Shown: one piece after another, positions 18,654-28,469 of the stretch
How positions within the stretch are numbered: position 1 is the stretch's first letter
How the letters are laid out: every line of letters starts with the position of its first letter
Origin: Vibrio litoralis DSM 17657
Lineage (GTDB): Bacteria; Pseudomonadota; Gammaproteobacteria; Enterobacterales; Vibrionaceae
Length of the DNA stretch: 64,000 nt
NCBI RefSeq assembly: GCF_000426765.1
Contig: NZ_KE384566.1
Span: 310,001 to 374,000 of the forward strand
Direction: 5' to 3'
Made by a program: the position numbers and the translations under genes
Notes under the pieces: generated by a model
Databases searched by the model: none
Seen by the model: only the letters and a program-made list of their open reading frames with translations
Told to the model about the DNA's origin: nothing

Positions 18654-20615
18654 ATGATTTCAAAAACATTCTCTTCTTCTGGCGCTCTAGGTAAAGCCAT
18701 TCCTGGGTTTCAACCGCGTCAGCCTCAGATAGATATGGCCGAAGCGGTGCATCAAGCGATTAAAAACGATCAGCAGCTGGTGGTTGAAGCGGGAACCGGA
18801 ACCGGTAAAACTTTTGCCTACCTAGTCCCTGCGTTATTGAGTGGCAAAAAAGTCATAATCAGTACCGGTTCGAAAAACCTGCAAGAACAACTATTCCACC
18901 GAGATTTACCATTAATGGTGAATGCACTAGGTTTTACTGGCCATGTCTCGCTATTAAAAGGTCGCTCAAACTACCTATGCTTAGATCGATTAAGTCGTCA
19001 ATTAATTGAAAGCCATACCAATGAAGCGGATCCAGAATTGTTATCGCAACTGGTCAAGGTGCGGTCTTGGTCATCGGAAAGTAAAACCGGCGATTTAGGA
19101 GATTGTGAAGCGATAGCCGAAGACTCACCGATTATCAGCAATATCACCTCAACCAACGATAATTGCCTTGGTAAAGAATGCCCAAGTTATCAAGATTGCT
19201 TTGTGTTGAAAGCACGCAAAAAGGCGATGGATTCCGATCTGGTCGTGGTTAACCATCATTTATTCTTAGCCGATTTAGCCATTAAAGAAACCGGCTTTGG
19301 TGAGCTCATTCCCGATGCTGACGTATTTATTTTCGATGAAGCCCACCAATTACCTGATATTGCCAGCCAATATTTTGGACAATCGATTTCAAGCCGCCAA
19401 ATTCAAGAACTGGCCAAAGATATTGAAATTGGCTATCGCACTGAAGCGAAAGACATGCGTCAGTTGCAAAAAATCGCCACTAAGCTGGTGCAAACCTTTA
19501 TGGATCTCCGGATCATTCTTGGTGATATCAATTATCAAGGCTCCAACTCCTCTGGAAAAAGTATTCGTGGCAATTGGCGAGAAGCGATCAAATCTCAAGC
19601 GGTAATGCGTGAAATTGAACGGTTACACGAAGCGCTAGATTTAGCATTAGAAGTTTTAAAAATCGCACTAGGGCGTAGTGAGTTATTAGATGCGGCCTAT
19701 GAACGTACCCACATGATTAAAAGCCGCCTTACTCGAGTTTGTGATACTTCCATTACCGGTTATTCCTATTGGTTTGAATGTAGCCCACGCCACTTTGTGT
19801 TGCACATTACGCCGCTCTCGGTATCGGATAAATTTAAAGAACAAATCGCCACCAAGCAGGGCAGTTGGATTTTCACTTCGGCAACCCTTGCGGTGCGCGA
19901 TGACTTTAAACATTTTACCGAACGACTAGGTATTGAACCTGCCCAACAATTTACTCTACCTAGTCCGTTTGATTATCAATCTCAAGCGCTATTGTGCGTC
20001 CCTCGATATTTACCAGAACCGAATAGTGTTGGTATGGCAGAAAAGCTGGCTCAAATGCTAGGGCCAGTGATTGAAGCGAATAATGGTCGCTGTTTCTTTT
20101 TATGTACCTCTCACCAAATGATGCGTCGTTTGGCGGATCTATTTCGTGAGCAACTTGATTTACCAGTACTCGTACAAGGTGAAACCAGTAAGCAAAAACT
20201 GCTGAATGAATTTATCGAACATGGTAATGCCGTTTTAGTCGCCACTGGCGCTTTTTGGGAAGGGATAGATGTTAGAGGCGACGCGTTAAGCTGTGTTATC
20301 ATCGACAAACTACCTTTTACTGCCCCAGATGATCCATTGCTCAAAGCGCGAATTGAAGATTGCCGACTCAAACAAGGTGATGCATTTGCGGAAGTACAAT
20401 TGCCTGATGCGGTGATTACCTTAAAGCAAGGGGTAGGTCGTTTGATTCGAGATCAAAAAGACAAAGGTGTGCTAATCATTTGCGATAATCGCTTAGTGAC
20501 ACGTGATTATGGTGGGATCTTCTTACAGAGCCTACCACCAATCCCACGAACTCGGGATTTAAATAAAGTATCGGAATTCTTATCTCAATCATGCTCTATA
20601 GTAAATAAACCCTAG
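18654..20615 (+). CDS. yoaA: ATP-dependent DNA helicase YoaA (DinG/XPD family)
   Basis: A 653-residue superfamily 2 helicase with an Fe-S cluster, linked in E. coli to repair of replication forks together with the chi subunit HolC. Walker A is AGTGTGKT (residues 46-53) and the DEAH box is FDEAHQLPD near residue 228. The four cluster cysteines are plausible at NYLCLD, GDCEAI, NCLGKEC and YQDC. Motif VI is QGVGRLIRD. It heads a run of same-strand genes with tsaB only 34 bases away. The order yoaA-tsaB-slp-fadD-rnd is conserved in enterobacteria. Confidence 0.94.
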   Translation: MISKTFSSSGALGKAIPGFQPRQPQIDMAEAVHQAIKNDQQLVVEAGTGTGKTFAYLVPALLSGKKVIISTGSKNLQEQLFHRDLPLMVNALGFTGHVSLLKGRSNYLCLDRLSRQLIESHTNEADPELLSQLVKVRSWSSESKTGDLGDCEAIAEDSPIISNITSTNDNCLGKECPSYQDCFVLKARKKAMDSDLVVVNHHLFLADLAIKETGFGELIPDADVFIFDEAHQLPDIASQYFGQSISSRQIQELAKDIEIGYRTEAKDMRQLQKIATKLVQTFMDLRIILGDINYQGSNSSGKSIRGNWREAIKSQAVMREIERLHEALDLALEVLKIALGRSELLDAAYERTHMIKSRLTRVCDTSITGYSYWFECSPRHFVLHITPLSVSDKFKEQIATKQGSWIFTSATLAVRDDFKHFTERLGIEPAQQFTLPSPFDYQSQALLCVPRYLPEPNSVGMAEKLAQMLGPVIEANNGRCFFLCTSHQMMRRLADLFREQLDLPVLVQGETSKQKLLNEFIEHGNAVLVATGAFWEGIDVRGDALSCVIIDKLPFTAPDDPLLKARIEDCRLKQGDAFAEVQLPDAVITLKQGVGRLIRDQKDKGVLIICDNRLVTRDYGGIFLQSLPPIPRTRDLNKVSEFLSQSCSIVNKP

Positions 20616-20649
20616 AGTCATGATAGACAACAACTAGCTTGAGGCCTTA

Positions 20650-21366
20650 ATGAGCGCAAAAATCCTAGCCTTAGATACATCAACAGAAAACTGTTCTGTT
20701 GCCTTAATGATTGATGATCGCATCATCGCACGCAGTGAAGTAGCACCTCGTGATCACACTAAAAAAATTCTGCCAATGGTCGATGAAGTCTTAAAAGAAG
20801 GCGGTGTCACATTACAAGATCTCGATGCGCTAGCCTTTGGTCGTGGTCCGGGTAGTTTTACCGGCGTGCGTATTGGTATCGGTATTGCGCAAGGTTTAGC
20901 CTTTGGTGCTGAGTTGCCAATGATTGGCATTTCTACATTAACTGCGATGGCGCAAGCAACCTACCGTACTCAGCAATCTGAGAATGTTGTGGCAGCGATT
21001 GATGCACGCATGAGTGAAATCTATTGGGGTCAATATCAACGTCAAACCAATGGTGAATGGCAAGCTGTTGCAGTATCGGATGGCCAACTAGAATGCGTGA
21101 TTCCACCACAAGAACTGGCTGAACATTTAACATCGCAACAAGGTGAGTGGACTCAAGCCGGCACCGGTTGGGATGCGTATGCTGAATCATTGGCGAGCCT
21201 ACCTTTATCGATGACAAAAGGTGAAGTTTTGTATCCTGAAGCGCAAGACATTGCCGTGTTAGCACAATTTGAATGGCAAAAAGGAAATACGGTTGACGCC
21301 GAACAAGCGAGCCCAACCTATCTACGCGATAAAGTGACATGGAAAAAACTGCCAGGTCGTGAGTAA
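20650..21366 (+). CDS. tsaB: tRNA t6A synthesis protein TsaB
   Basis: A 238-residue ASKHA-fold protein and non-catalytic partner of TsaD and TsaE in making N6-threonylcarbamoyl-adenosine at position 37 of ANN-reading tRNAs. It has the expected [14 protein letters not shown] start, the [15 protein letters not shown] stretch and [12 protein letters not shown]. Its length fits TsaB, not the longer TsaD. It follows yoaA closely and is likely co-transcribed. Confidence 0.96.
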   Translation: MSAKILALDTSTENCSVALMIDDRIIARSEVAPRDHTKKILPMVDEVLKEGGVTLQDLDALAFGRGPGSFTGVRIGIGIAQGLAFGAELPMIGISTLTAMAQATYRTQQSENVVAAIDARMSEIYWGQYQRQTNGEWQAVAVSDGQLECVIPPQELAEHLTSQQGEWTQAGTGWDAYAESLASLPLSMTKGEVLYPEAQDIAVLAQFEWQKGNTVDAEQASPTYLRDKVTWKKLPGRE

Positions 21367-21461
21367 GTTCTCATATTTTGCTGCGGAACTTGAGCGGGTT
21401 TATTACGGTCATAGAGAGTATTCGTGATCACACATGCCGATAGTCAATAAGGAATGAAAGC

Positions 21462-22007
21462 ATGAAAAAGTATGGTTTGTTGTTTTTAATGCTTATTGGA
21501 TTATCTGCATGTTCTTCTTTGCCACCTGAGCTAGAAGCGACCTCGGCGCAACCAATTACTGACTATCAACAATGGATTAATTCCGACCCAGATAAATCGG
21601 TTGAAGTTCGCTTAGGCGGCATCATAACCAAAGTCACCAATCTTCCAGATCAAACCCGAATTGAAATTGTAAATTTGCCGATTTCTTCAAATGGTAAGCC
21701 GAGCTTAGAGAGTGAGCCGAAAGGACGCTTTGTCGCTTATGTGGATGGTTTCTTGGAGCCGGTCAATTATAAATCGGGACGCTTGATCACTGTCGTCGGG
21801 CAAAGTACAGTGCCAGAAAAAGGGAAAGTGGGTGAATATTCTTATACTTTCCCTGTATTGAAAGCCAATGGCCAACGTTTATGGACTATCGAAAAATCAA
21901 CGTATATTGAAAATGATGATTGGTGGATGGGTGGTTGCCTACGAGGCTCCGCTTTTTGCCATAAATATGGGCCAACTAGGGCTAGAGTGATCCAAGAAGT
22001 GAAATAG
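21462..22007 (+). CDS. slp: Slp/YeaY family outer-membrane lipoprotein
   Basis: A 181-residue lipoprotein. The signal peptide ends at lipobox LSAC with Cys18. Serine-rich residues after the cysteine favour outer-membrane sorting. The Slp-type body includes VRLGGIITKVTNLPDQTRIEI, a stretch FVAYVDGFLEP, and VVGQSTVPEKGKVGEYSYTFPVL. Slp-family proteins appear in starvation or stationary phase in E. coli. The position between tsaB and fadD matches yeaY. Confidence 0.9.
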   Translation: MKKYGLLFLMLIGLSACSSLPPELEATSAQPITDYQQWINSDPDKSVEVRLGGIITKVTNLPDQTRIEIVNLPISSNGKPSLESEPKGRFVAYVDGFLEPVNYKSGRLITVVGQSTVPEKGKVGEYSYTFPVLKANGQRLWTIEKSTYIENDDWWMGGCLRGSAFCHKYGPTRARVIQEVK

Positions 22008-22021
22008 GGCATAACACAATT

Positions 22022-22894
22022 ATGTTGCAAGAAAGAGAAATTCAGTTATCTCATTTGCGATTATCCGGCCTTGAATTTGGACAAGAGAGTCACGCCAATG
22101 TCACTCTTTTATTTTTGCATGGTTGGTTGGATAACGCAGCCAGTTTTACGCCAATATTGGAAACCTTAATACCAACCGCACAGCAAAAAAATTGGCATTT
22201 ATTGTCTGTTGATTTGGCTGGACATGGACTATCTCAACATAGAAGTTCGGACAATTTTTATCCATTTCACGACTATATCGCCGATATTCATGAGCTATTG
22301 GCGAGCATTGCCCCAAATAAATGCATTTTAATCGGTCATTCTCTTGGTGCTTTAATAGCAAGTTGCTATAGTGCCGCGTTTCCAGACCAAGTGAATGGTC
22401 TTATCCAAATTGAAGGCTTGGGACCGCTGACTGAGCCGGCAGAAAATAGCGCTGAACGCCTCCGTAAAGGAGTATTGAGTAGACAACGAACGCTAGCCAA
22501 ACCGATTCGACGCTATCATTCGCAACATGACGCCTGTTTACACCGGATGCATGCCAATCAGTTAAGTGCAAAGCAGCTAAAGCCTTTAATTGAAAGAGGT
22601 ACTTATCTCCAAGATGGCCATTGGTACTGGCGTTATGATCCCAAGCTAAAGTGCCAATCACTTTTTCGTATGACAGAACAGCAAGGCTTGTCTTATTTAC
22701 AAGCGATAGAATGCCCAAGTTTAGTTATTTTGGGGGAGAATGGTTTTCCACAATTGGCAACGGCAGAATCAAGGAAAGCGGCAATCAAGCATTATCAAGA
22801 AGAGACCGTGCCCGGTGGACATCATTGTCATATTGAGTCTTTTGCCCAAGTTAGCGACATAATTCGTCATTTTGTCGTCAAAAGTGTGATTTAA
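22022..22894 (+). CDS. Alpha/beta hydrolase
   Basis: A 290-residue alpha/beta-fold hydrolase. The oxyanion/HG segment LFLHGWLDNAASF is followed by the nucleophile elbow GHSLGAL and a late histidine in PGGHHCHIE. The substrate is unknown; an esterase or thioesterase role is the broad possibility. It starts 14 bases after the slp stop and so is likely in that operon, upstream of fadD. The weak ribosome site makes the exact start uncertain. Confidence 0.88.
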   Translation: MLQEREIQLSHLRLSGLEFGQESHANVTLLFLHGWLDNAASFTPILETLIPTAQQKNWHLLSVDLAGHGLSQHRSSDNFYPFHDYIADIHELLASIAPNKCILIGHSLGALIASCYSAAFPDQVNGLIQIEGLGPLTEPAENSAERLRKGVLSRQRTLAKPIRRYHSQHDACLHRMHANQLSAKQLKPLIERGTYLQDGHWYWRYDPKLKCQSLFRMTEQQGLSYLQAIECPSLVILGENGFPQLATAESRKAAIKHYQEETVPGGHHCHIESFAQVSDIIRHFVVKSVI

Positions 22895-23030
22895 GCATTT
22901 AACCTGAAAAGTGATTACCGCTACCATGTGGGTCACTTGAACAACAACGAATAATAAAAATACATTGCAGTTGATTCATTGAGTGTGAATTTATCCGAAC
23001 TGAATGTGATACTAATTGAAGGAAAATACC

Positions 23031-24740
23031 GTGGAAAAACCGTGGTTAGAGCGTTACCCAGAAAATGTGCCTGAAACAATCGACCCAGATAAATATTCAT
23101 CACTGGTAGAAATGTTCGAGCAATCAGTACAAAAGTTTGCTGATCAGCCAGCCTTTATGAACATGGGCTCAGTGATGACTTTCCGTAAGTTGGAAGAGCG
23201 CAGCCGTGCTTTTGCCGCCTACTTACAAAATGATTTGAAATTGAAAAAAGGCGACCGCGTTGCCTTAATGATGCCAAACGTATTGCAATATCCAATCGCT
23301 TTATTCGGCATTTTACGTGCGGGTATGATCGCGGTTAACGTAAACCCGCTTTATACCCCACGAGAGTTAGAGCATCAGTTAAATGATGCCGATGCTAAAG
23401 CGATCGTGATCGTATCTAACTTTGCTCATACGCTAGAAAAAGTAGTTGCTAATACCCCAATCAAGCACGTGATTTTAACCAGTCTTGGTCAAATGCTGCC
23501 GAAAGTGAAAGGCACAGCGGTTGATTTCGTCGTGAAATATGTAAAAGGTTTAGTGCCTAAGTATCACTTGCCAGGTGCAATCTCATTCCGTAAAGCATTG
23601 TATAAAGGTCGTCGTCTGCAATACGTTAAACCTTTCCTTGAAGGGGATGATATCGCGTTCTTGCAATATACTGGTGGTACGACTGGTGTGGCCAAAGGTG
23701 CAATTTTATCGCATCGCAATATGGTAGCGAACGTTCTACAAGCCAAAGGTGCTTATGGCTCGTTATTGCGTGAAGGCCGTGAAACAGTGGTGACTGCATT
23801 GCCGCTATACCACGTGTTTGCGTTAACCATTAACTGTTTATTGTTTATGGAAGTCGGTGGCGCGAACTTATTGATCACCAACCCAAGAGATATTCCAACC
23901 TTTGTTAAAGAGCTGCAGAAAGTGCCATTTACTGCCATTACCGGGGTAAATACATTATTTAATGCGCTGGTGAATAATGAAGATTTTAAAGAGTTGAACT
24001 TTAGTCATTTGCGATTATCAGTCGGTGGCGGTATGGCGGTTCAGCGCGCGGTGGCAGAGAAGTGGATTAAAATTACCAAGTGTTATTTATTGGAAGGCTA
24101 TGGTCTAACCGAGTGTTCTCCTCTGGTTGCGGCTTACCCATACGATTTAAAAGAATACAATGGCTCAATTGGTCTTGCGATGCCATCGACCGAAGTCCGT
24201 ATTATTGATGATGAAGGCAATGTGCTTGGTTTCGATCAAACAGGTGAGCTACAAGTACGCGGCCCTCAAGTCATGGAAGGTTACTGGAACCGCGCAGAAG
24301 CGAGCAAAGAAGTGATCACGCAAGATGGTTGGTTATCAACCGGTGATATCGTACGCTTTGATGATGAAGGTTTCATGTACATCGTTGATCGTAAGAAAGA
24401 CATGATATTAGTCTCGGGCTTCAACGTGTATCCGAATGAAATTGAAGATGTTGTTGCTCTGCACAATAAAGTATTAGAAGTCGCAGTGATTGGGCAGCCG
24501 CATGAAACTTCAGGTGAAATCGTTAAGGTTTATGTAGTGAAAAATGATGATAGCTTAACCAAAGAAGAGCTTATCGCCCATTGTCGTGAACACTTAACTG
24601 GCTATAAAATCCCGAAAATCGTTGAGTTTCGTGAAGAACTTCCTAAGAGTAATGTTGGTAAAATCTTACGACGTGAACTAAGAGAAGAAAACATTGCTAA
24701 CTTATCGAAAAGCAAAGCCTCGCCAGAAACAACGGCGTAA
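23031..24740 (+). CDS. fadD: Long-chain fatty acid--CoA ligase
   Basis: A 569-residue AMP-forming ligase that activates imported fatty acids to acyl-CoA at the inner membrane for beta-oxidation. The AMP-binding P-loop is [14 protein letters not shown]. Also visible are [35 protein letters not shown] and the C-terminal catalytic Lys in [14 protein letters not shown] start at GTG 23031 because GAAGGA lies 7 bases before it; a TTG at 23016 would overlap that ribosome site. No clear FadR site was found upstream. Confidence 0.96.
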   Translation: MEKPWLERYPENVPETIDPDKYSSLVEMFEQSVQKFADQPAFMNMGSVMTFRKLEERSRAFAAYLQNDLKLKKGDRVALMMPNVLQYPIALFGILRAGMIAVNVNPLYTPRELEHQLNDADAKAIVIVSNFAHTLEKVVANTPIKHVILTSLGQMLPKVKGTAVDFVVKYVKGLVPKYHLPGAISFRKALYKGRRLQYVKPFLEGDDIAFLQYTGGTTGVAKGAILSHRNMVANVLQAKGAYGSLLREGRETVVTALPLYHVFALTINCLLFMEVGGANLLITNPRDIPTFVKELQKVPFTAITGVNTLFNALVNNEDFKELNFSHLRLSVGGGMAVQRAVAEKWIKITKCYLLEGYGLTECSPLVAAYPYDLKEYNGSIGLAMPSTEVRIIDDEGNVLGFDQTGELQVRGPQVMEGYWNRAEASKEVITQDGWLSTGDIVRFDDEGFMYIVDRKKDMILVSGFNVYPNEIEDVVALHNKVLEVAVIGQPHETSGEIVKVYVVKNDDSLTKEELIAHCREHLTGYKIPKIVEFREELPKSNVGKILRRELREENIANLSKSKASPETTA

Positions 24741-24810
24741 TTTCTTTTGTTTTTGAAATATACTCTAAAATGCCAGACATTAACTTCTGGTATTTCATCT
24801 AAGGATTGAC

Positions 24811-25929
24811 GTGAATTACACCATCATTAAAGACAGTCAACAACTTACTGAGGTGTGCCAAAATGCACGTTTAGCCGATGTTGTGATGCTTGATACCGAA
24901 TTTGTACGAACGCGTACTTATCACCCACAACTTGGGCTTATTCAGCTGTATGACGGCGAGCAACTGGTATTGATTGATCCGCTTGAGATTGATGATATGC
25001 AGGCTTTCTCGGAGTTACTGAACGATACCTCAGTGACCAAGATTTTGCACGCCTGTGGTGAAGATTTAGAAGTTTTTCAACATGCTTTTGGTTGTACGCC
25101 GACCCCAATGATTGACACTCAATTGATGGCCGCCTTTTTAGGTTATGGTCTATCAACGGGTTTTGCCGCGTTAGTGAATGACTACCTAGGCGTGGAACTT
25201 GATAAGAGCGAATCACGCGCCGATTGGTTAGCACGTCCATTAACTGATAAGCAGCTTGATTACGCAGCGGCGGATGTTTTTTACTTGCTGCCACTGTATC
25301 AACAGTTACGAGAGCAAGTAGAAGCCAAAGGCTGGCTAGAAGCGGTTGAGCAAGAATCACAACTACTGGTTGAAAAGCGTTTGAAACAAGTGAAACCTGA
25401 GCAAGCGTATTTATCAGTTAAAGGCTCGTGGATATTAAAGCCGCAACAATTAGCCATCTTAAAAATCATTGCTCAGTGGCGTTTGTTAGAAGCACAAAAT
25501 CGAGATTTAGCGTTAAATTTCATTGTTAAAGAAGCCAATATGGTGGAAGTGTGTCGCAATGAAATGACCAGCTTAAAAGCGATGAATGAAGCGGGCTTTG
25601 ACCATCGTGAAGTTCGTCGTCATGGTAATACTTTGATTGCCATGGTGAAGCAAGGCCAAGCAACACCAGAAAGCGAATGGCCTGCTAAGATCACGCGTTT
25701 AATGGATAATCCAGCCTATAAGCAATTATTCAAAGTGCTAAAAGATGAAGTGAAACTATCTTCAGAGTCATCAGGCCTAGCCACCGAGTTCCTGGCATCG
25801 AAAAAGCAGCTTAACCAATTTATCTCTTGGGTATGGAATAAAGACCGTAACCCAGAGCAGCTACCGGATGTCATGCAAGGCTGGCGTAAGGAGATAGTTG
25901 GTGAGGCGTTGAATAAAAAGATGAATTAA
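24811..25929 (+). CDS. rnd: Ribonuclease D
   Basis: A 372-residue 3'-5' exoribonuclease that trims tRNA and other RNA 3' ends. The DEDD catalytic set is visible: MLDTEFVRTRTY (Exo I), ILHACGEDLEVF (Exo II) and LDYAAADVFYLLPLY (Exo III). Two HRDC-type helical domains follow. GTG start after AAGGATTGAC. Downstream of fadD, as in enterobacteria, and convergent with minE. Confidence 0.96.
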   Translation: MNYTIIKDSQQLTEVCQNARLADVVMLDTEFVRTRTYHPQLGLIQLYDGEQLVLIDPLEIDDMQAFSELLNDTSVTKILHACGEDLEVFQHAFGCTPTPMIDTQLMAAFLGYGLSTGFAALVNDYLGVELDKSESRADWLARPLTDKQLDYAAADVFYLLPLYQQLREQVEAKGWLEAVEQESQLLVEKRLKQVKPEQAYLSVKGSWILKPQQLAILKIIAQWRLLEAQNRDLALNFIVKEANMVEVCRNEMTSLKAMNEAGFDHREVRRHGNTLIAMVKQGQATPESEWPAKITRLMDNPAYKQLFKVLKDEVKLSSESSGLATEFLASKKQLNQFISWVWNKDRNPEQLPDVMQGWRKEIVGEALNKKMN

Positions 25930-25946
25930 TAGAGGTTTCTAGGCTG

Positions 25947-26080
25947 CTAGTTCCTAGTCCCTAGAAAAAGAAATAAACCGGAAAAGAAATCAAAAAAGCT
26001 GAACCATTTTTAAGTGGTTCAGCTTTTTTATGTTTTGGAAGCGTTCAAAGCCTAGGAACTAGGGACTCGTAACTAGGAAC
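25947..26080. repeat. CTAG-rich inverted repeat around a terminator
   Basis: TAGTTCCTAGTCCCTAG (about 25948-25964) is mirrored by CTAGGAACTAGGGACT (26052-26067), and CTAGGAAC recurs at 26073-26080. The tetranucleotide CTAG occurs seven times in about 140 bases, unusually dense. It flanks the rnd/minE terminator, and the final copy runs up to the minE stop. Confidence 0.6.
25992..26029. terminator. Bidirectional terminator between rnd and minE
   Basis: A perfect 15 bp stem AAAAAAGCTGAACCA (25992-26006)/TGGTTCAGCTTTTTT (26015-26029) with an 8-base loop and T-runs on both strands serves the two convergent genes. Confidence 0.9.
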
Positions 26081-26344
26081 TTATTCTTCCTTTTCCGGCA
26101 ACTGAATATTCAACTCTAGCACCGAAAGATCATCATCGCCTTGCTCTAGGCTGACGTTAACCATTGATGGATCAACCGAAACGTATTTGCTCAATACTTG
26201 CAGAATATCTTCTTTTAGCTGAGGAAGGTAAGAAGGATTGGCGCTTCCTTGGTTACGACGCTCAGCAACAATGATCTGTAAACGTTCTTTGGCAAGGTTA
26301 GCGGTATCTTTTTTCTTCGGTCGGAAGAATTGCAGTAATGACAT
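26081..26344 (-). CDS. minE: Cell division topological factor MinE
   Basis: An 87-residue partner of MinD that drives pole-to-pole oscillation and confines MinC inhibition to the poles. The N-terminus [13 protein letters not shown] is the membrane-targeting part and [13 protein letters not shown] the MinD-contact region. I start at ATG 26344, 6 bases after GGAG. A TTG four codons upstream contains that ribosome site and is unlikely. Confidence 0.97.
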   Translation of the reverse strand: MSLLQFFRPKKKDTANLAKERLQIIVAERRNQGSANPSYLPQLKEDILQVLSKYVSVDPSMVNVSLEQGDDDLSVLELNIQLPEKEE

Positions 26345-26345
26345 A

Positions 26346-27158
26346 TTAGCCTCCAAATAAACGTTTAAAGATGCCTTTCTTCTCTTCGGTTAGGAAGCGA
26401 AACTCTTTTTCTTCACCCAGTAGGCGGTCAACTGCGTCGCTATAAGCAAGGCCCGCATCTGACTCATTATCATGAATAACTGGCACACCTTTGTTTGAAG
26501 CATTTAATACCGCTTGGCTTTCAGGAATCACACCAAGTAAAGGGATGTGCAAAATATCTTCTACGTCAGTCACACTCAGCATTTCACCAGAGGTTACACG
26601 AGAAGGATTATAACGAGTTAATAATAGATGCTGTTTTACTGGCTCTAAACCTTGCTCGGCACGTAGTGATTTAGAATCCAGTAAGCCTAGGATACGGTCA
26701 GAGTCACGTACAGAAGATACTTCAGGGTTGGTGGTGATCACCGCTTCATCAGCAAAGTACAAAGACATTAACGCGCCTTGTTCGATGCCCGCAGGAGAGT
26801 CACAGATAATGAAATCAAAGCCCATATCGTGTAATTCAGTCAATACACGTTTCACACCTAGATGCGTCAATGCATCTTTATCACGGGTTTGCGAGGCAGG
26901 GAGAATGTAAAGGTTATCACAACGTTTGTCTTTGATGAGCGCTTGGTTAAGCGTCGCTTCACCATTGATAACGTTGACAAAATCGTAAACCACACGACGC
27001 TCACATCCCATAATAAGGTCGAGGTTACGTAAGCCAATATCAAAATCGATAACAGCGGTTTTCTTTCCTCTTAATGCAAGACCTGAGGCAATCGCTGCGC
27101 TAGATGTAGTTTTGCCTACACCCCCTTTACCAGACGTCACGACGATAGTACGTGCCAT
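26346..27158 (-). CDS. minD: Septum site-determining ATPase MinD
   Basis: A 270-residue deviant Walker ATPase ([15 protein letters not shown] near residues 9-23) that binds the membrane as a dimer through the C-terminal helix [11 protein letters not shown]. It recruits MinC and is released by MinE. The stop lies one base before the minE start codon, giving tight translational spacing in minCDE. Confidence 0.98.
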   Translation of the reverse strand: MARTIVVTSGKGGVGKTTSSAAIASGLALRGKKTAVIDFDIGLRNLDLIMGCERRVVYDFVNVINGEATLNQALIKDKRCDNLYILPASQTRDKDALTHLGVKRVLTELHDMGFDFIICDSPAGIEQGALMSLYFADEAVITTNPEVSSVRDSDRILGLLDSKSLRAEQGLEPVKQHLLLTRYNPSRVTSGEMLSVTDVEDILHIPLLGVIPESQAVLNASNKGVPVIHDNESDAGLAYSDAVDRLLGEEKEFRFLTEEKKGIFKRLFGG

Positions 27159-27248
27159 TTCATTTCCCTTTATGTTGAATCTTAGACTGAATGTTTGATG
27201 CTATTTTCACATCAAATGCTTAATTTTTATATAGATAAACAATTATTT

Positions 27249-27911
27249 TTATTTGATTTTATCGAAATTTAATTGTTCATCTTGTAGTGTGACGAGCATT
27301 TTTTGCTGCCAATGTTCCGGAGCGATTTGGTCACTTAAATAATAGTGGCCAGCAATGGAGACTAACTCTGCTTGTAGGTCATCGCATAAAATCATTGCGC
27401 CTTTTTGCCCACTAGCACCAGCAATCACACGGCCTCGACAGGTTCCGTGGATTTGAACACTACCATCAGCAATCACTTCAGCGCCCGCACTGACATGATT
27501 GAGGATCACAAGATCGCCACCTTTTGCGTAGACTTGTTGGCCAGAGCGAATCGGTGTGCGAACCACTTTTGTTGGTACGATTTCAGCAGGTGCTTGATAG
27601 CCAGATTTACTGGTCGACATCACGGCAAAACCTGCATCGGTAACATGCTTTTTAATTAAAGGCGTTTGGCAGCCAGTTACGCCAACGGGAATCATGCCAG
27701 CTTTCACAATGCCCTGACGTAAGCTCGCGAAATCTATGTCAATTTGTGGTGCTTTCTCAATGTCGAGAACCAGAGGAGCATGAGTGAAAAATGCTGGAGC
27801 TTGTTCGACTTTGTTGTGTAAAAATTGCAGGCAATCTTCGACATTATCCTCAGTAAGATGAAGCACGGATAAAGCAAAACTACTGCCTTTTAAATCGGGT
27901 TTGGTAGCCAT
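27249..27911 (-). CDS. minC: Septum formation inhibitor MinC
   Basis: A 220-residue FtsZ antagonist. The N-terminal domain begins DLKGSSFALSVLHL. The C-terminal beta-helix domain includes VRSGQQVYAKGGDLVILNHVSAGAEV-type repeats and GTCRGRVIAGASG, and binds MinD. I use ATG 27911 (MATKPDLKGSS); ten extra upstream codons are open but do not fit the family. First gene of minCDE, divergent from ycgL. Confidence 0.96.
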   Translation of the reverse strand: MATKPDLKGSSFALSVLHLTEDNVEDCLQFLHNKVEQAPAFFTHAPLVLDIEKAPQIDIDFASLRQGIVKAGMIPVGVTGCQTPLIKKHVTDAGFAVMSTSKSGYQAPAEIVPTKVVRTPIRSGQQVYAKGGDLVILNHVSAGAEVIADGSVQIHGTCRGRVIAGASGQKGAMILCDDLQAELVSIAGHYYLSDQIAPEHWQQKMLVTLQDEQLNFDKIK

Positions 27912-28179
27912 AGAGATGATTACTCTGAATGTTGAATGCACGAAAAAATAGTCATTATTGACAATGCTGGAATGAGCATTGGAAACAGTAACAATATCAA
28001 GACTGACAATGTTATAGTCTATTTAAAGCATCATTAGGTTAATTGCCTGTCATAATGATAAAAAATGAGGCTAAATCCAAGTGAAAGTCGTTGTGATATC
28101 GGTGTTTGGCTAGTATATGCTCAAACTCGCACTTTACGTTACTTGGGTATAAATAAATAAGCATTAAAAAGGATCCATT

Positions 28180-28452
28180 ATGTTGTGCTCTGTTTATAAA
28201 AGCAGCAAGAAAGAAGGCATGTACCTCTACATTCCTAAAAAAGACGACTTTTCAGATGTGCCAAGTACGCTACTTGAGATGTTTGGTAAGCCAACTTTTG
28301 TAATGGTAATGAAAATGGAAGGTCGTAAGCTTGCTTTAGTGGATATTGAGAAAGTAAAACAATCACTAAAAGATGATGGTTATTTTTTACAATTGCCACC
28401 ACCGCCAGTGAATTTATTGGATGAATATAAAGCTCGAAAATCAGAGCAGTAA
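28180..28452 (+). CDS. ycgL: YcgL domain protein
   Basis: A 90-residue protein of the YcgL family; the biochemical role is not settled. It shows [18 protein letters not shown], then [14 protein letters not shown] and the proline-rich [11 protein letters not shown] end. Good ribosome site AAAGGATCC upstream. Position next to minC matches enterobacteria. A lytic transglycosylase follows 17 bases later. Confidence 0.95.
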   Translation: MLCSVYKSSKKEGMYLYIPKKDDFSDVPSTLLEMFGKPTFVMVMKMEGRKLALVDIEKVKQSLKDDGYFLQLPPPPVNLLDEYKARKSEQ

Positions 28453-28469
28453 AATAAAAAAGGATAGGT

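Noticed and set aside
19297-19605. 102-codon frame inside yoaA
   Set aside because: Overlaps a well-supported helicase in another frame; no start signal.
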